From an uncultured Candidatus Saccharibacteria bacterium (GTDB lineage: Bacteria; Patescibacteria; Saccharimonadia; Saccharimonadales; UBA6022), in the NCBI GenBank assembly GCA_946887425.1, contig CAMPKW010000024.1:1-15031 (forward strand): a stretch of 15,031 nt of DNA. Reading direction: 5' to 3'. This document shows positions 1 through 6,742 of this stretch, in pieces. Both the position numbers and the translations under genes were made by a program. The notes beneath the pieces are model-generated. The model saw only the letters and a program-made list of their open reading frames with translations, was not told the DNA's origin and did not search any database. Position 1 is the first letter of the stretch; every line of letters begins with the position of its first letter.

Positions 1-53
1 CTGCAACCATATCCTTAGGACGGATCTACTCTATCCAGTTGAGCTACCGAGGC
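1..53 (-). tRNA. tRNA-Arg (anticodon CCU), 5' part only, cut by window edge
   Basis: Read on the minus strand, the segment begins with acceptor arm GCCTCGG, then TA, a D-arm GCTC...GAGT around AACTGGATA, and an anticodon arm whose loop is GTCCTAA. U33 is followed by CCU, which reads the Arg codon AGG. The bases after the anticodon arm (ending GGTTGCAG) match the usual tRNA-Arg(CCU) variable region and start of the T stem. The first anticodon-stem pair (27-43) would be G-A; the other four pair. The rest of the T arm and the 3' acceptor strand lie left of the window, so the gene is incomplete only because of the edge. Confidence 0.87.
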
Positions 54-62
54 ATGTATACG

Positions 63-68
63 ATTATA
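63..68 (-). promoter_or_regulatory. -10 box of the tRNA-Arg promoter
   Basis: The minus strand carries a perfect TATAAT nine bases upstream of the tRNA 5' end, so transcription would start at or within a few bases of the mature end. I see no good -35 hexamer at 16-18 bases. Confidence 0.55.
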
Positions 69-139
69 CCTGCAAACTCATTCTTTTACCCTATATTTCA
101 ATCAGATAGAATATTACTGAATATTATTCTTCCTCTTTG

Positions 140-161
140 CTCGGTCAGCGAAACTACCGAG
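140..161. other. Imperfect hairpin in the ndk-tRNA gap
   Basis: CTCGGT (140-145) pairs with ACCGAG (156-161), and AG (147-148) pairs with CT (154-155) past a bulged C, around loop CGAAA. There is no T-run on either side, so it is not a canonical terminator. It may be an RNA processing or 3'-end structure, or chance. Confidence 0.3.
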
Positions 162-183
162 GCCTACTACTACCATTCTAACA

Positions 184-217
184 TGAAATATGACCGAGTC
201 AGATCGGTCATATTTCA
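184..217 (-). terminator. Hairpin downstream of ndk, probable transcript end
   Basis: This is a perfect 14-bp inverted repeat (arms 184-197 and 204-217, core GAAATATGACCGA / TCGGTCATATTTC) with a 6-nt loop, starting 18 bases after the ndk stop. The minus-strand 3' side is only moderately T-rich (TATTTCATGTT), so intrinsic termination is plausible but not textbook. It could also stabilise the 3' end of the ndk mRNA. Confidence 0.5.
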
Positions 218-234
218 ATTTAAGATACCATTGA

Positions 235-741
235 TTAGCGTGTAAATTTCTCGTGAAGAACCGAGTAGTCATATAGCTCTGCTTCAGAGAACCAGTGTGG
301 AATTTCTTTTTCAGCATCCGAAAGATCACCAGAAGCGTGAATAAGATTAGGGATACCCTTTGCAGTATCATCAGCATATCCATAGCTCATATGAGAGAAG
401 TCGCCGCGGATTGTACCAGGGGCTGACGACTTTGGCTCAGTTGATCCCACGAGCTTACGAACGAGCTCGACCGCCTCAACTCCTTCAAGCACCATAGCAA
501 TAACCGGACCTTGATTCATCGTATCAAGCACGTTGTTAAACGTCGCTTCACCGCGGCGTGTAATCACCTGACCAATTTCCTCGTAGTGCTTGTAGTAGTG
601 TTCGCGATCTGGTGCAATCATCTTCGTTCCAATGATTTTGAGACCGACGCGCTCGAAACGGGTTAAAATTTCACCAATAAGACCACGCTGAACAGCATCA
701 GGTTTAAAGACAATTAGGGTTTTTTGGACATTTGAACTCAT
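235..741 (-). CDS. ndk: Nucleoside diphosphate kinase, long form
   Basis: Transfers the gamma phosphate of ATP to other nucleoside diphosphates through a phospho-histidine, balancing cytosolic NTP and dNTP pools. The 168-residue product has the family start TLIVFKPDAVQRG (8-20, with Lys13), GPVIAMVLEG (78-87), PGTIRGDF (108-115) and the active-site segment NLIHASGD, where His135 is the catalytic residue. Bacterial Ndk is usually about 140 residues. The extra length lies mainly in two places: about 6 residues near 55-70 and about 10 between Asp114 and Asn132 (SHMSYGYADDTAKGI). ATG is preceded by AAGGAG at good spacing. It lies 22 bases after the uppP stop, so the two are probably co-transcribed, and a hairpin follows its stop. 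In a small-genome CPR cell with few nucleotide-synthesis genes, this enzyme is likely important (inference). Confidence 0.96.
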   Translation of the reverse strand: MSSNVQKTLIVFKPDAVQRGLIGEILTRFERVGLKIIGTKMIAPDREHYYKHYEEIGQVITRRGEATFNNVLDTMNQGPVIAMVLEGVEAVELVRKLVGSTEPKSSAPGTIRGDFSHMSYGYADDTAKGIPNLIHASGDLSDAEKEIPHWFSEAELYDYSVLHEKFTR

Positions 742-763
742 ATTTCTCCTTCAATTATTAAAT

Positions 764-1558
764 CTATTGTAACAAAAGATACAGCGCCAGAATAGCCGCC
801 AACACCACTCGGTACCAGCCAAACAGTGCAAGCCCATGTTGCGAAAGATATCGAAGCAAGAAACCGATCGCCACGATGCCAGAAATAAACGCAAATGCAT
901 TCGATAGCAACAACAGAGGGAGATGCTCCATGAAGTACGCTCGATCGCTAGAGGTGATAAAGACCTTGAGCGTCACACCGAGCATAATCGGGAGCGATGC
1001 CAAGAAGCTATACTCGGCAGCAGGAGCCGAGGCCAGCCCCATCAGGCGACCTGCGATGATCGTAGATCCAGATCGTGACACGCCCGGAATAAGCGCAAAC
1101 ACCTGCACCAAGCCAATAACAAGCGCCCGACCAGATGACAGCTTCGAACCATCGTCAACCCGCGATGCATGAGGAATCTTATCAATAATTATCATAATTA
1201 TACCAACAACCGCCAGTGTGACTGTTACTGTCAGGAGGCTTCCAAAGAACGGTGCCGTAGCAATGAATCCTGCGAGTAGATACCCTACCGCACCAGCCGG
1301 GATAGCAGTAATGAGGATATTGCGCGCAAGTGTGTAATTTTTGCGTACAAATACGTCCTTGATAATGTCACCAATCTTCTTTCGAAAAAAGACGATAAGA
1401 GCCAAGACGGTACCGATGTTGATAAATTCAAGGAACAGATGATCGGATGCGCCGTTAAATATTTGCTGCGCAATCACTAAGTGTCCCGAGCTACTAATTG
1501 GAATAAATTCAGTCAGTCCCTGAATTAAGCCAAGGATAATCATTTCTAGTACATTCAT
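764..1558 (-). CDS. uppP: Undecaprenyl-diphosphate phosphatase (UppP/BacA family)
   Basis: An integral membrane enzyme that dephosphorylates undecaprenyl diphosphate, returning the lipid carrier to peptidoglycan and surface-polymer synthesis; the family is linked to bacitracin resistance. The 264-residue product carries both family signatures: QGLTEFIPISSSGH (13-26), with the Glu and Ser residues of the active site, and PGVSRSGST (158-166), with the conserved Arg162. Hydrophobic segments run through the whole length, consistent with a multi-pass protein of normal family size. No convincing Shine-Dalgarno site precedes the ATG (only AGGTG). A TACAAT box ends 7 bases before it, so the mRNA may be leaderless. 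It diverges from the recombinase gene and is followed closely by ndk. Confidence 0.96.
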   Translation of the reverse strand: MNVLEMIILGLIQGLTEFIPISSSGHLVIAQQIFNGASDHLFLEFINIGTVLALIVFFRKKIGDIIKDVFVRKNYTLARNILITAIPAGAVGYLLAGFIATAPFFGSLLTVTVTLAVVGIIMIIIDKIPHASRVDDGSKLSSGRALVIGLVQVFALIPGVSRSGSTIIAGRLMGLASAPAAEYSFLASLPIMLGVTLKVFITSSDRAYFMEHLPLLLLSNAFAFISGIVAIGFLLRYLSQHGLALFGWYRVVLAAILALYLLLQ

Positions 1559-1564
1559 TCACCT

Positions 1565-1570
1565 ATTGTA
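1565..1570 (-). promoter_or_regulatory. -10 box of the uppP-ndk promoter
   Basis: The minus strand reads TACAAT, then six bases (AGGTGA), then the uppP ATG. That spacing puts the expected transcription start on or beside the start codon. There is no clear -35 box. Confidence 0.5.
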
Positions 1571-1598
1571 CCTAATTCAGTCGCTTTTAGGCTATGCT

Positions 1599-1604
1599 TA
1601 TAGT
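1599..1604 (+). promoter_or_regulatory. -10 box of the xerA-like gene
   Basis: The plus strand has TATAGT, six bases (ATGTAT), then the ATG at 1611, giving a predicted leaderless start. An overlapping weaker box, TATGCT (1593-1598), sits six bases before the alternative ATG at 1605. A weak TTCAGT lies 17 bases upstream as a possible -35. Confidence 0.45.
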
Positions 1605-1610
1605 ATGTAT

Positions 1611-2519
1611 ATGTCAGAATTACTACTCGATTACATTGAGCACCTTGAAGTCGAGGGCGGCCGTTCGGCCAAAACGGCCGAAAACTACGAGCTCTATCTT
1701 AATCGCTTTGTTGAGTTCACAGATGACATACCCGTTGATAAAATAACATCTGAGCTAGTGCGTAAGTATCGCCTCTGGCTCAATCGTTATAAAAATAACA
1801 ATGACGGCGAACTTGCTACTATCACCCAGGGATACCACCTGATTGCCCTGCGTGGCTTTTTGGGATACCTCTCAAAGCGAGATATCATCAGCTTAAGCCC
1901 TGATAAGATCGACCTGCCCAAAGTAGCTCGCAAGCAAGTTACCTTCCTGCATTTTGACGAGGTAACTCGCATGCTCGATACCATTCCGCTTGATGACGAA
2001 GTAGGTCTGCGCGACCGCGCCATTATCGAACTCCTTTTTTCAAGTGGACTCCGCGTGTCAGAACTTGTGAATCTTAACCGCGACCACGTCAACACCAAGC
2101 GCCGCGAGTTCATGGTGCGCGGCAAAGGTCGCAAAGACCGACCTGTCTTTATTGGTGAAGCTGCTGCTGGACGCGTTGAAGATTACCTCGCATCTCGGCT
2201 CGACAACTTACCGCCGCTATTCTTGAGCTACAGCCGCAACAATATATCGAGTATGACTGGAGATTATCGTCGGCTCACTTCACGCAGCATTCAGCGAATG
2301 GTCACAAAATATGCGCGTCTTGCTGGTATCACAAAACACGTCAGCCCCCATACTATGCGCCACAGCTTTGCAACCGATCTGCTCATGAATGGAGCCGATA
2401 TCCGCAGCGTTCAATCGATGCTCGGGCATAGTAATATCAGCACCACACAGGTCTATACGCACGTCACAGACGAACACCTGCGCGATGTGTACGAGAAATT
2501 CCATAGCGATACTGAGTAG
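1611..2519 (+). CDS. Tyrosine recombinase, XerA/XerD-like
   Basis: A site-specific recombinase that cleaves DNA through a tyrosine, probably resolving chromosome dimers. The 302-residue product (from ATG 1611) has an N-terminal SAM-like core-binding domain (about 1-95) and a C-terminal catalytic domain. The complete catalytic set is visible: Arg148 (SGLRVSEL), Lys172 (GKGRK), His247 and Arg250 (HTMRH), His273 (LGHSN) and nucleophile Tyr282 (QVYTH). Length and motifs match XerC/XerD/XerA rather than phage integrases, which often have an extra N-terminal arm-binding domain. The frame is open back to a TTG at 1566 and has another ATG at 1605; I chose 1611 because a TATAGT box lies exactly six bases before it and the family alignment begins there. 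No Shine-Dalgarno site is seen. It converges with the PilX-like gene, six bases away. An integrase role in a mobile element cannot be excluded, but no attachment repeats were found. Confidence 0.93.
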   Translation: MSELLLDYIEHLEVEGGRSAKTAENYELYLNRFVEFTDDIPVDKITSELVRKYRLWLNRYKNNNDGELATITQGYHLIALRGFLGYLSKRDIISLSPDKIDLPKVARKQVTFLHFDEVTRMLDTIPLDDEVGLRDRAIIELLFSSGLRVSELVNLNRDHVNTKRREFMVRGKGRKDRPVFIGEAAAGRVEDYLASRLDNLPPLFLSYSRNNISSMTGDYRRLTSRSIQRMVTKYARLAGITKHVSPHTMRHSFATDLLMNGADIRSVQSMLGHSNISTTQVYTHVTDEHLRDVYEKFHSDTE

Positions 2520-2525
2520 CAGCAG

Positions 2526-3782
2526 CTATGGGGTACAGCTTCCGACACTATAGCCACTATTTGGGCCGGTACCGTCAGTCACGACAAAATTTTTACAAAG
2601 GTTGCCGCTAATATCGACGGCTGCCTCTGGGTAGGGGAAATTGATCGGCTCAAGCTCTACGGTGCTTTCCACTCGCCGGAACAGATCATTGGCGCGGCCA
2701 GTCGCATCAATTTTTGCAATCACCCCATCAAATGGCACAGTCTCTGTACCACGAAGCAACGTAACCGAATACGAGGTTGCATTGTATAGGCCACTCAGTC
2801 GTAAGTACGCCGTGCGCCCGTTCGCCGTTGTATTAATCTGCTCAGGAAGTACAATATCAATACTACATGCATATACAGAAGGTGGAGCGGCATCAAAATC
2901 TTCCTTACACCTTACTGTATTGAGACGACCGCCGCCCGTAACATTGTCTTGCTCTTGCCGCTTGTCGTCTATGAAGTTAGCGGAGCCTGATGCTGCGCTC
3001 CTTGTTGGATAAAGAAATACCGTATTTGCGTTACTCTTATCATCACCCGTCGCACTATTAAAACTATCGAGAGTAAACCCGCTGGAATCAAATTGCATCA
3101 ACTGCGCACGCATGAGTGAAGGTCGATTCTTTGGCCAGGTATTATTGGAAGCTGGCAGCAGTTGAGCAACCGATGAGCTTGGTGTAGCCGACAAACTGAC
3201 TGCGCGGCTCGTAATGCCAACTTTCTTCAAGTCATCGTATGCGAACCAGCTTAGTCGTACCCGGTCAAAAGTCTCACCGCCGGTTTTTAACGGAATTATT
3301 TTCGAGGCCCCTGCATCAAGGGATCCTGGATATTCATCCGGTGTGCGATCGACCTTTACACAGGTATACGCTTGGTCTAGCTTCTCGTCGCCAGAACTAG
3401 TCTGTATCTTCATCTCTTTATTACCCGTTTCTGGGCTGGCGGACATACTACCAGAATGTCCACTGAGCGCATCTGGAACTGACTCACAGGCGTCTGTAGC
3501 CCTATCGAGCGTTGCGCACACCGCATCACTACCACGCTGACACAAAAGCAACGCGCGCTTAGCGTCTTCGACTCCCGCCTGAGCCGAGTCATACGCACTT
3601 TGAGAGAGGTCGTTAGCGGCAGCCTGTTGTTGTTCCTGAACCATAATCCGGATAAAGCTAATCGTTAGCACCGTCATAAGCAGCGCACAAAACACTACTA
3701 CAAATAAGGAGACGGCGCCTTGCTCGTTTTTTCTTGACCGTAGTGCACTATACGACATCCTGCTAATTCCTACTTTCCTCAT
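2526..3782 (-). CDS. Minor pilin, GspK/PilX-like, last gene of the minor-pilin operon
   Basis: A 418-residue prepilin-like protein. The leader ends Glu-Gln-Gly22 and is followed by AVSLFVVVFCALLMTVLTI, a pilin-type hydrophobic helix. Ala takes the place of the usual +1 Phe, and +5 is Phe instead of the conserved Glu, a loss known for GspK-type tip subunits. The segment after the helix (about 47-77, rich in Gln, Ala and Asp) resembles PilX-family N-termini. The remaining ~340 residues are an exported globular region with several cysteines, suggesting disulfides. Its start overlaps the previous gene's stop as TAATG. An alternative ATG at 3758 has AGGA about 9 bases upstream and would shorten the leader to 14 residues. 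By analogy with the GspH-I-J-K complex it may cap the pilus tip and carry a binding function (inference). Its stop is six bases from the xerA stop. Confidence 0.8.
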   Translation of the reverse strand: MRKVGISRMSYSALRSRKNEQGAVSLFVVVFCALLMTVLTISFIRIMVQEQQQAAANDLSQSAYDSAQAGVEDAKRALLLCQRGSDAVCATLDRATDACESVPDALSGHSGSMSASPETGNKEMKIQTSSGDEKLDQAYTCVKVDRTPDEYPGSLDAGASKIIPLKTGGETFDRVRLSWFAYDDLKKVGITSRAVSLSATPSSSVAQLLPASNNTWPKNRPSLMRAQLMQFDSSGFTLDSFNSATGDDKSNANTVFLYPTRSAASGSANFIDDKRQEQDNVTGGGRLNTVRCKEDFDAAPPSVYACSIDIVLPEQINTTANGRTAYLRLSGLYNATSYSVTLLRGTETVPFDGVIAKIDATGRANDLFRRVESTVELEPINFPYPEAAVDISGNLCKNFVVTDGTGPNSGYSVGSCTP

Positions 3783-4492
3783 TATGTTCTATTGCCTGCC
3801 CGTGTGGTAAATTCGAAAACATTTACGGCGCAAAATTCCCAGTTAGATTCGTCTTCGTTTGGTGGCCTACAGGAAGCATCCCCCGTAACGAGCGCTTTTT
3901 CGTCATTTGTCCCCAACGAAAAGCTGACCGAATACAAGGCTTGCCCCGTAGCGGCGTCAGGGGCTGACGACGTGATAGTAAATGAATGCAGCGCCAGATC
4001 GAGTCCATCGCTATCCGCACTATTCAAGAGATCCGTCGCATTATCACGCACAATTGGCAGGTCGGCGTCGGCATTTATGCAAAGCTGACCACCGGAATCA
4101 AGTACCCGCGCAAGTCGCACCGGCGTACTGCCATCATCGAAGAGTACTTTGTCCGTCGCGCTAGGCGAAGTAATCGTTGTACCATAGTTCCACACGTAGC
4201 TATATTGCCCTAAACAAAGACGGCCACCGTGCGGCGTATTGAGATATTTTGATGGGCTCGCCAGATCAAATGGAGTACTCGCCTTGATATCGCGCTGTAT
4301 AACGTCACTCAAATCGCGACCCGCCTGGTTAACTGATTTTAGCGTCAGGCCCTTGCTATAGATGTTGCTGATCTGAATGGTCGTCATGGCAATTGCAAGT
4401 AGCAAAAACGCCACTCCTGCCATTGCGAGCATCAGCTCGACAAGCGTAAATCCTTTTTGCACCGATCTATGCATGTTACGCTCGTGGTTCAT
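3782..4492 (-). CDS. Minor pilin, GspJ/PilW-like
   Basis: A 236-residue type IV prepilin. The leader MNHERNMHRSVQKG has cleavage after Gly14, giving mature FTLVELMLAM with the conserved Glu at +5, followed by a hydrophobic stretch to about residue 40 and an exported C-terminal domain of about 190 residues with several cysteines. Length and position, after a GspI/PilV-like gene and before a GspK/PilX-like gene, fit GspJ/PilW, although the C-terminal region is too divergent to name on sequence alone. Its start overlaps the previous gene by 17 nt, and GAGG lies five bases before the ATG. A second ATG at 4474 would shorten the leader to eight residues. Expected processing by PilD and membrane assembly through PilC. 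Confidence 0.86.
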   Translation of the reverse strand: MNHERNMHRSVQKGFTLVELMLAMAGVAFLLLAIAMTTIQISNIYSKGLTLKSVNQAGRDLSDVIQRDIKASTPFDLASPSKYLNTPHGGRLCLGQYSYVWNYGTTITSPSATDKVLFDDGSTPVRLARVLDSGGQLCINADADLPIVRDNATDLLNSADSDGLDLALHSFTITSSAPDAATGQALYSVSFSLGTNDEKALVTGDASCRPPNEDESNWEFCAVNVFEFTTRAGNRT

Positions 4493-5087
4493 ACAACCTC
4501 ACAATTGTTCCTGTTGTCATAGGCGCTTCCAGACCCGGCCCGTCCCAGCACGCACGAATATGAAAATCGAGATACGGCGCGTCTGCCGGGCTATTAAAGC
4601 CAGTCGACTTCACCGCCTCAATCCATATACCAGCCGCCTTATCAAAACCGCCCGATGCATCGCGCAGCACACGCGCGTACGTGTCAGGTGCGGCAAAGAT
4701 TCCAGTGCCAGATTTAACCCTCGCCGCCTGCGTATCGATGGCGAATGCACTAGTCGGAGGTGTGCATGTACCGTAAGAGGTAGCACCTGCGCCCATTGGC
4801 GTACTACTCACTATTTCCGCCCACTGCCCGGCAGGTGACGTAGGTGTGTATGGAATCGAACTAGCAAATGCAGCTACATAGGAAGCCTGTAAGTATCGAA
4901 GAGCCTCAGCTTGACTGTCTATCTGCTGACGGACAAGTGTCAATTCGAGCGATCGCTGAGCAGCTGCCGTTCCCTGGTTCATTACCGCCATACTTCCGAC
5001 GGCCAACAGGCTAAAGACGGTAATAGCAAAGAGCACCTCAATGATAGTGTCGCCCCTTTCCTTCTGCCTACGGATTACGCCTCGCAT
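4476..5087 (-). CDS. Minor pilin, GspI/PilV-like, with Asp at +1
   Basis: A 203-residue prepilin. Leader MRGVIRRQKERG is followed by DTIIEVLFAITVFSLLAVG, so cleavage after Gly12 yields a mature protein beginning with Asp rather than N-methyl-Phe, with Glu at +5 retained. The hydrophobic helix continues to about residue 35, followed by an exported domain. Order in the operon (second of four) and size suit GspI/PilV. The start lies inside the last codons of the GspH-like gene (13-nt overlap), and only a distant GGAG precedes it, so translation is probably coupled to the upstream gene. I recall 'GDTIIEV' starts in other CPR minor pilins; that is memory, not checked here. Confidence 0.84.
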   Translation of the reverse strand: MRGVIRRQKERGDTIIEVLFAITVFSLLAVGSMAVMNQGTAAAQRSLELTLVRQQIDSQAEALRYLQASYVAAFASSIPYTPTSPAGQWAEIVSSTPMGAGATSYGTCTPPTSAFAIDTQAARVKSGTGIFAAPDTYARVLRDASGGFDKAAGIWIEAVKSTGFNSPADAPYLDFHIRACWDGPGLEAPMTTGTIVRLYEPRA

Positions 5088-5800
5088 GGGGTTGTTCCGT
5101 CTCCGTTTATTCGTATACCAGTTGCACTAGAGGCGTTTGCAATAAATTCGACATCAAAAGGCTTGCCGCCAAACATACCGTCTGAGTTTACGCAGATATG
5201 CGTACCGGCTTTGAGGAATGCCGTCGTGATCGTTTCGGCCAGCGGTCGATTGGCGCCCGCTTCGTTGATAAATGTTCGGATACCACCCGTCGTAGGAGAC
5301 CGTACGATAAGAACCGTTGTTGCCGTTGGTGTTTTATTAATGTCACGCATTGACGCGCCCCAATCGATAGTATATTCCTGACGGTCAATATCACTCAAAA
5401 TGGCGTTTGCGTTTTGTAAGGCAGTGACATCGTCAGTACCGCTTGGCACCCCTGCTCGGCCAACAACAGTCTGTACGGTAACTTTTTTATCCGCAAGACT
5501 TATGTACTTTCCAAGCACTACGCAGTCGGTGGCTCCACGTGAATCACCTCCAACTGGCGCCGCTACAACCCCCAGCGCTCCATTACACGTCCAGTTTGTA
5601 TCCCGGTCATTGCGCACGATTGTTGCTTCGCTGTACTGCTGCTGCAAGAAATGAGAAAGTGAATTAACACTATCACGATAACGCTGCTGTGAAATGGAAG
5701 CACCAGCACCCACTAGTACGGCAACGGTCAGGGCTCCTGATATCGCCAGGAACAACATAACTTCAATAATAGTAAAACCCTGCTTGTTGTGAATGCCCAT
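5075..5800 (-). CDS. Minor pilin, GspH/FimT-like, first gene of the minor-pilin operon
   Basis: A 241-residue prepilin. Leader MGIHNKQG is cut after Gly8, giving FTIIEVMLFLAISGALTVAV with Glu at +5. The exported domain holds four cysteines, two of them near the C-terminus (HICVN and TPCEA), as in pilins with a C-terminal disulfide loop. First position in the four-gene set fits GspH/FimT, which joins core and tip in T2SS and T4P. The length is greater than classic GspH (about 150-170). The gene has no Shine-Dalgarno site. Instead, an extended -10 box (TGCTATAAT) ends ten bases before the ATG, so the operon probably starts here with a near-leaderless mRNA, independent of pilD, whose stop is 34 bases upstream. 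Confidence 0.87.
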   Translation of the reverse strand: MGIHNKQGFTIIEVMLFLAISGALTVAVLVGAGASISQQRYRDSVNSLSHFLQQQYSEATIVRNDRDTNWTCNGALGVVAAPVGGDSRGATDCVVLGKYISLADKKVTVQTVVGRAGVPSGTDDVTALQNANAILSDIDRQEYTIDWGASMRDINKTPTATTVLIVRSPTTGGIRTFINEAGANRPLAETITTAFLKAGTHICVNSDGMFGGKPFDVEFIANASSATGIRINGDGTTPCEA

Positions 5801-5802
5801 TT

Positions 5803-5825
5803 GCGCTTAATTATAGCATAAGCGC
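5803..5825 (-). promoter_or_regulatory. Extended -10 promoter inside a palindrome, minor-pilin operon
   Basis: On the minus strand GCGCTTA and TAAGCGC form a perfect 7-bp inverted repeat around the 9 bases TGCTATAAT, a perfect extended -10 (TGnTATAAT). The hexamer is at 5810-5815, and the ATG follows after nine bases. No -35 is seen, as expected of extended -10 promoters. The enclosing palindrome could be an operator. A T-run is absent, so it is not a pilD terminator. Confidence 0.6.
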
Positions 5826-5833
5826 CACGAGTT

Positions 5834-6727
5834 CTATAGCATCATACCACTGAAGTACATGTCGAGAATAAGCCTACCAGCAAAAAACGATACAACCATG
5901 CCAATGATCAAAAGCGGCCCAAATGGAATGCGAGTAGTGCGTGTTATTTTACCCGCAATCATACCAGGAATAACAATAAGACACCCGATCAGGTTTGCTG
6001 CAAAGAGCGCGATAAAAGCAAGCTGCCAATCCGCTAGAAGGAGTGCCAAGGCAAGTCCAAGCTTTATATCGCCAAATCCAATCCACTGCCCTTTTGAAAC
6101 AAGGTAAATAAGTAAATAGATACCACTGAGAATAAATATGCTTGTCAAAATACTCGCAAGCGCACCAAGTACGTCCGACGCCTGAAGGACTACAAGTAGA
6201 GCGCTGATCGCACTGAGTCCAATCACGCTAAACATGACAACATTTGGCAACAAGAACCACTTAAGGTCATAGGCAAAGAGAATCGCCAGGCCAACGCCCG
6301 CCAACAACCAAATGACAAACTGAGCAATCGCCAGTGGCGCCATTAATTCAAATGGCCAAAATACAAACGACAACACAAAGAACACTGCAACACTCAGTTC
6401 CATAATTGGCTCAAAGCGACCAATCGATACCTTACAGTAACGGCACTTGCCACGGAGAGATAGCCAACTCACAAGTGGCAGCAAATCATACCACGCAAGT
6501 TCGTGCCCGCAGTGCAGACAACGTGAACTATCTTTTGCTTTATTTATACCATGAAGATGCTTGAGCTGCCTGTACTCGTGACCATCGATTTCTTCCCCGG
6601 CAGCCTTATCTTCCTCAAGTTGACGAGCCCGTAGCCGCCATACCGAAGCCCCGGCAAAACTACCAAGACAGAGGCCAAATAATACCAGCCCAATGTAAAT
6701 CCATAATTGTTCCATAAGCACAATCAT
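5834..6727 (-). CDS. pilD: Prepilin peptidase / N-methyltransferase PilD
   Basis: A membrane aspartic protease that removes prepilin leader peptides and methylates the new N-terminus. The 297-residue protein has a first membrane helix with GSFAGASVWRLR (22-33), a cytoplasmic domain with the zinc tetracysteine Cys70, Cys73, Cys95 and Cys98 (CLHC...CRYC), and a multi-pass C-terminal domain. The two catalytic aspartates are visible: Asp154 in AYDLKWFLLPN and Asp220 in GFGDIKLG. Retention of the four cysteines suggests the methyltransferase domain is intact. The ATG at 6727 is chosen because TATACA ends seven bases before it; an ATG at 6715 would also work and starts MEQLW. There is no Shine-Dalgarno site. 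The gene directly follows the pilA terminator and precedes the minor-pilin operon, all of whose products are its likely substrates. Confidence 0.95.
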   Translation of the reverse strand: MIVLMEQLWIYIGLVLFGLCLGSFAGASVWRLRARQLEEDKAAGEEIDGHEYRQLKHLHGINKAKDSSRCLHCGHELAWYDLLPLVSWLSLRGKCRYCKVSIGRFEPIMELSVAVFFVLSFVFWPFELMAPLAIAQFVIWLLAGVGLAILFAYDLKWFLLPNVVMFSVIGLSAISALLVVLQASDVLGALASILTSIFILSGIYLLIYLVSKGQWIGFGDIKLGLALALLLADWQLAFIALFAANLIGCLIVIPGMIAGKITRTTRIPFGPLLIIGMVVSFFAGRLILDMYFSGMML

Positions 6728-6733
6728 AACAGA

Positions 6734-6739
6734 TGTATA
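6734..6739 (-). promoter_or_regulatory. -10 box of pilD
   Basis: The minus strand has TATACA, six bases (TCTGTT), then the pilD ATG. It lies only a few bases beyond the T-run of the pilA terminator, so the next transcript could begin immediately after the previous one ends. Confidence 0.45.
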
Positions 6740-6742
6740 GTC

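Noticed and set aside
39..383. Short open frames in the tRNA-ndk region (plus strand 39-245, minus strand 114-383)
   Set aside because: The first overlaps the tRNA and hairpins; the second overlaps the ndk 3' end in another frame. Neither has a family motif or a ribosome site.
1566..2519. Longer recombinase starting at TTG 1566
   Set aside because: The added 15 residues do not match the family N-terminus and would include the putative -10 box; no ribosome site precedes the TTG.
1605..2519. Recombinase plus nearby tRNA as a sign of an integrated element
   Set aside because: The tRNA is separated by ndk and uppP. The recombinase looks like a housekeeping Xer protein, and I found no direct repeats or phage/plasmid genes.
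4377..4838. 153-codon plus-strand frame opposite two minor pilins
   Set aside because: It is rich in Arg, Cys and Thr, as typical shadow frames are, and lies opposite clearly coding pilin genes with overlapping starts and stops.
5803..5825. The palindrome as a Xer dif site
   Set aside because: One arm resembles TGCGCATAA, but the arms are separated by 9 bp rather than the usual 6-8, and the site overlaps a promoter between two pilus genes.
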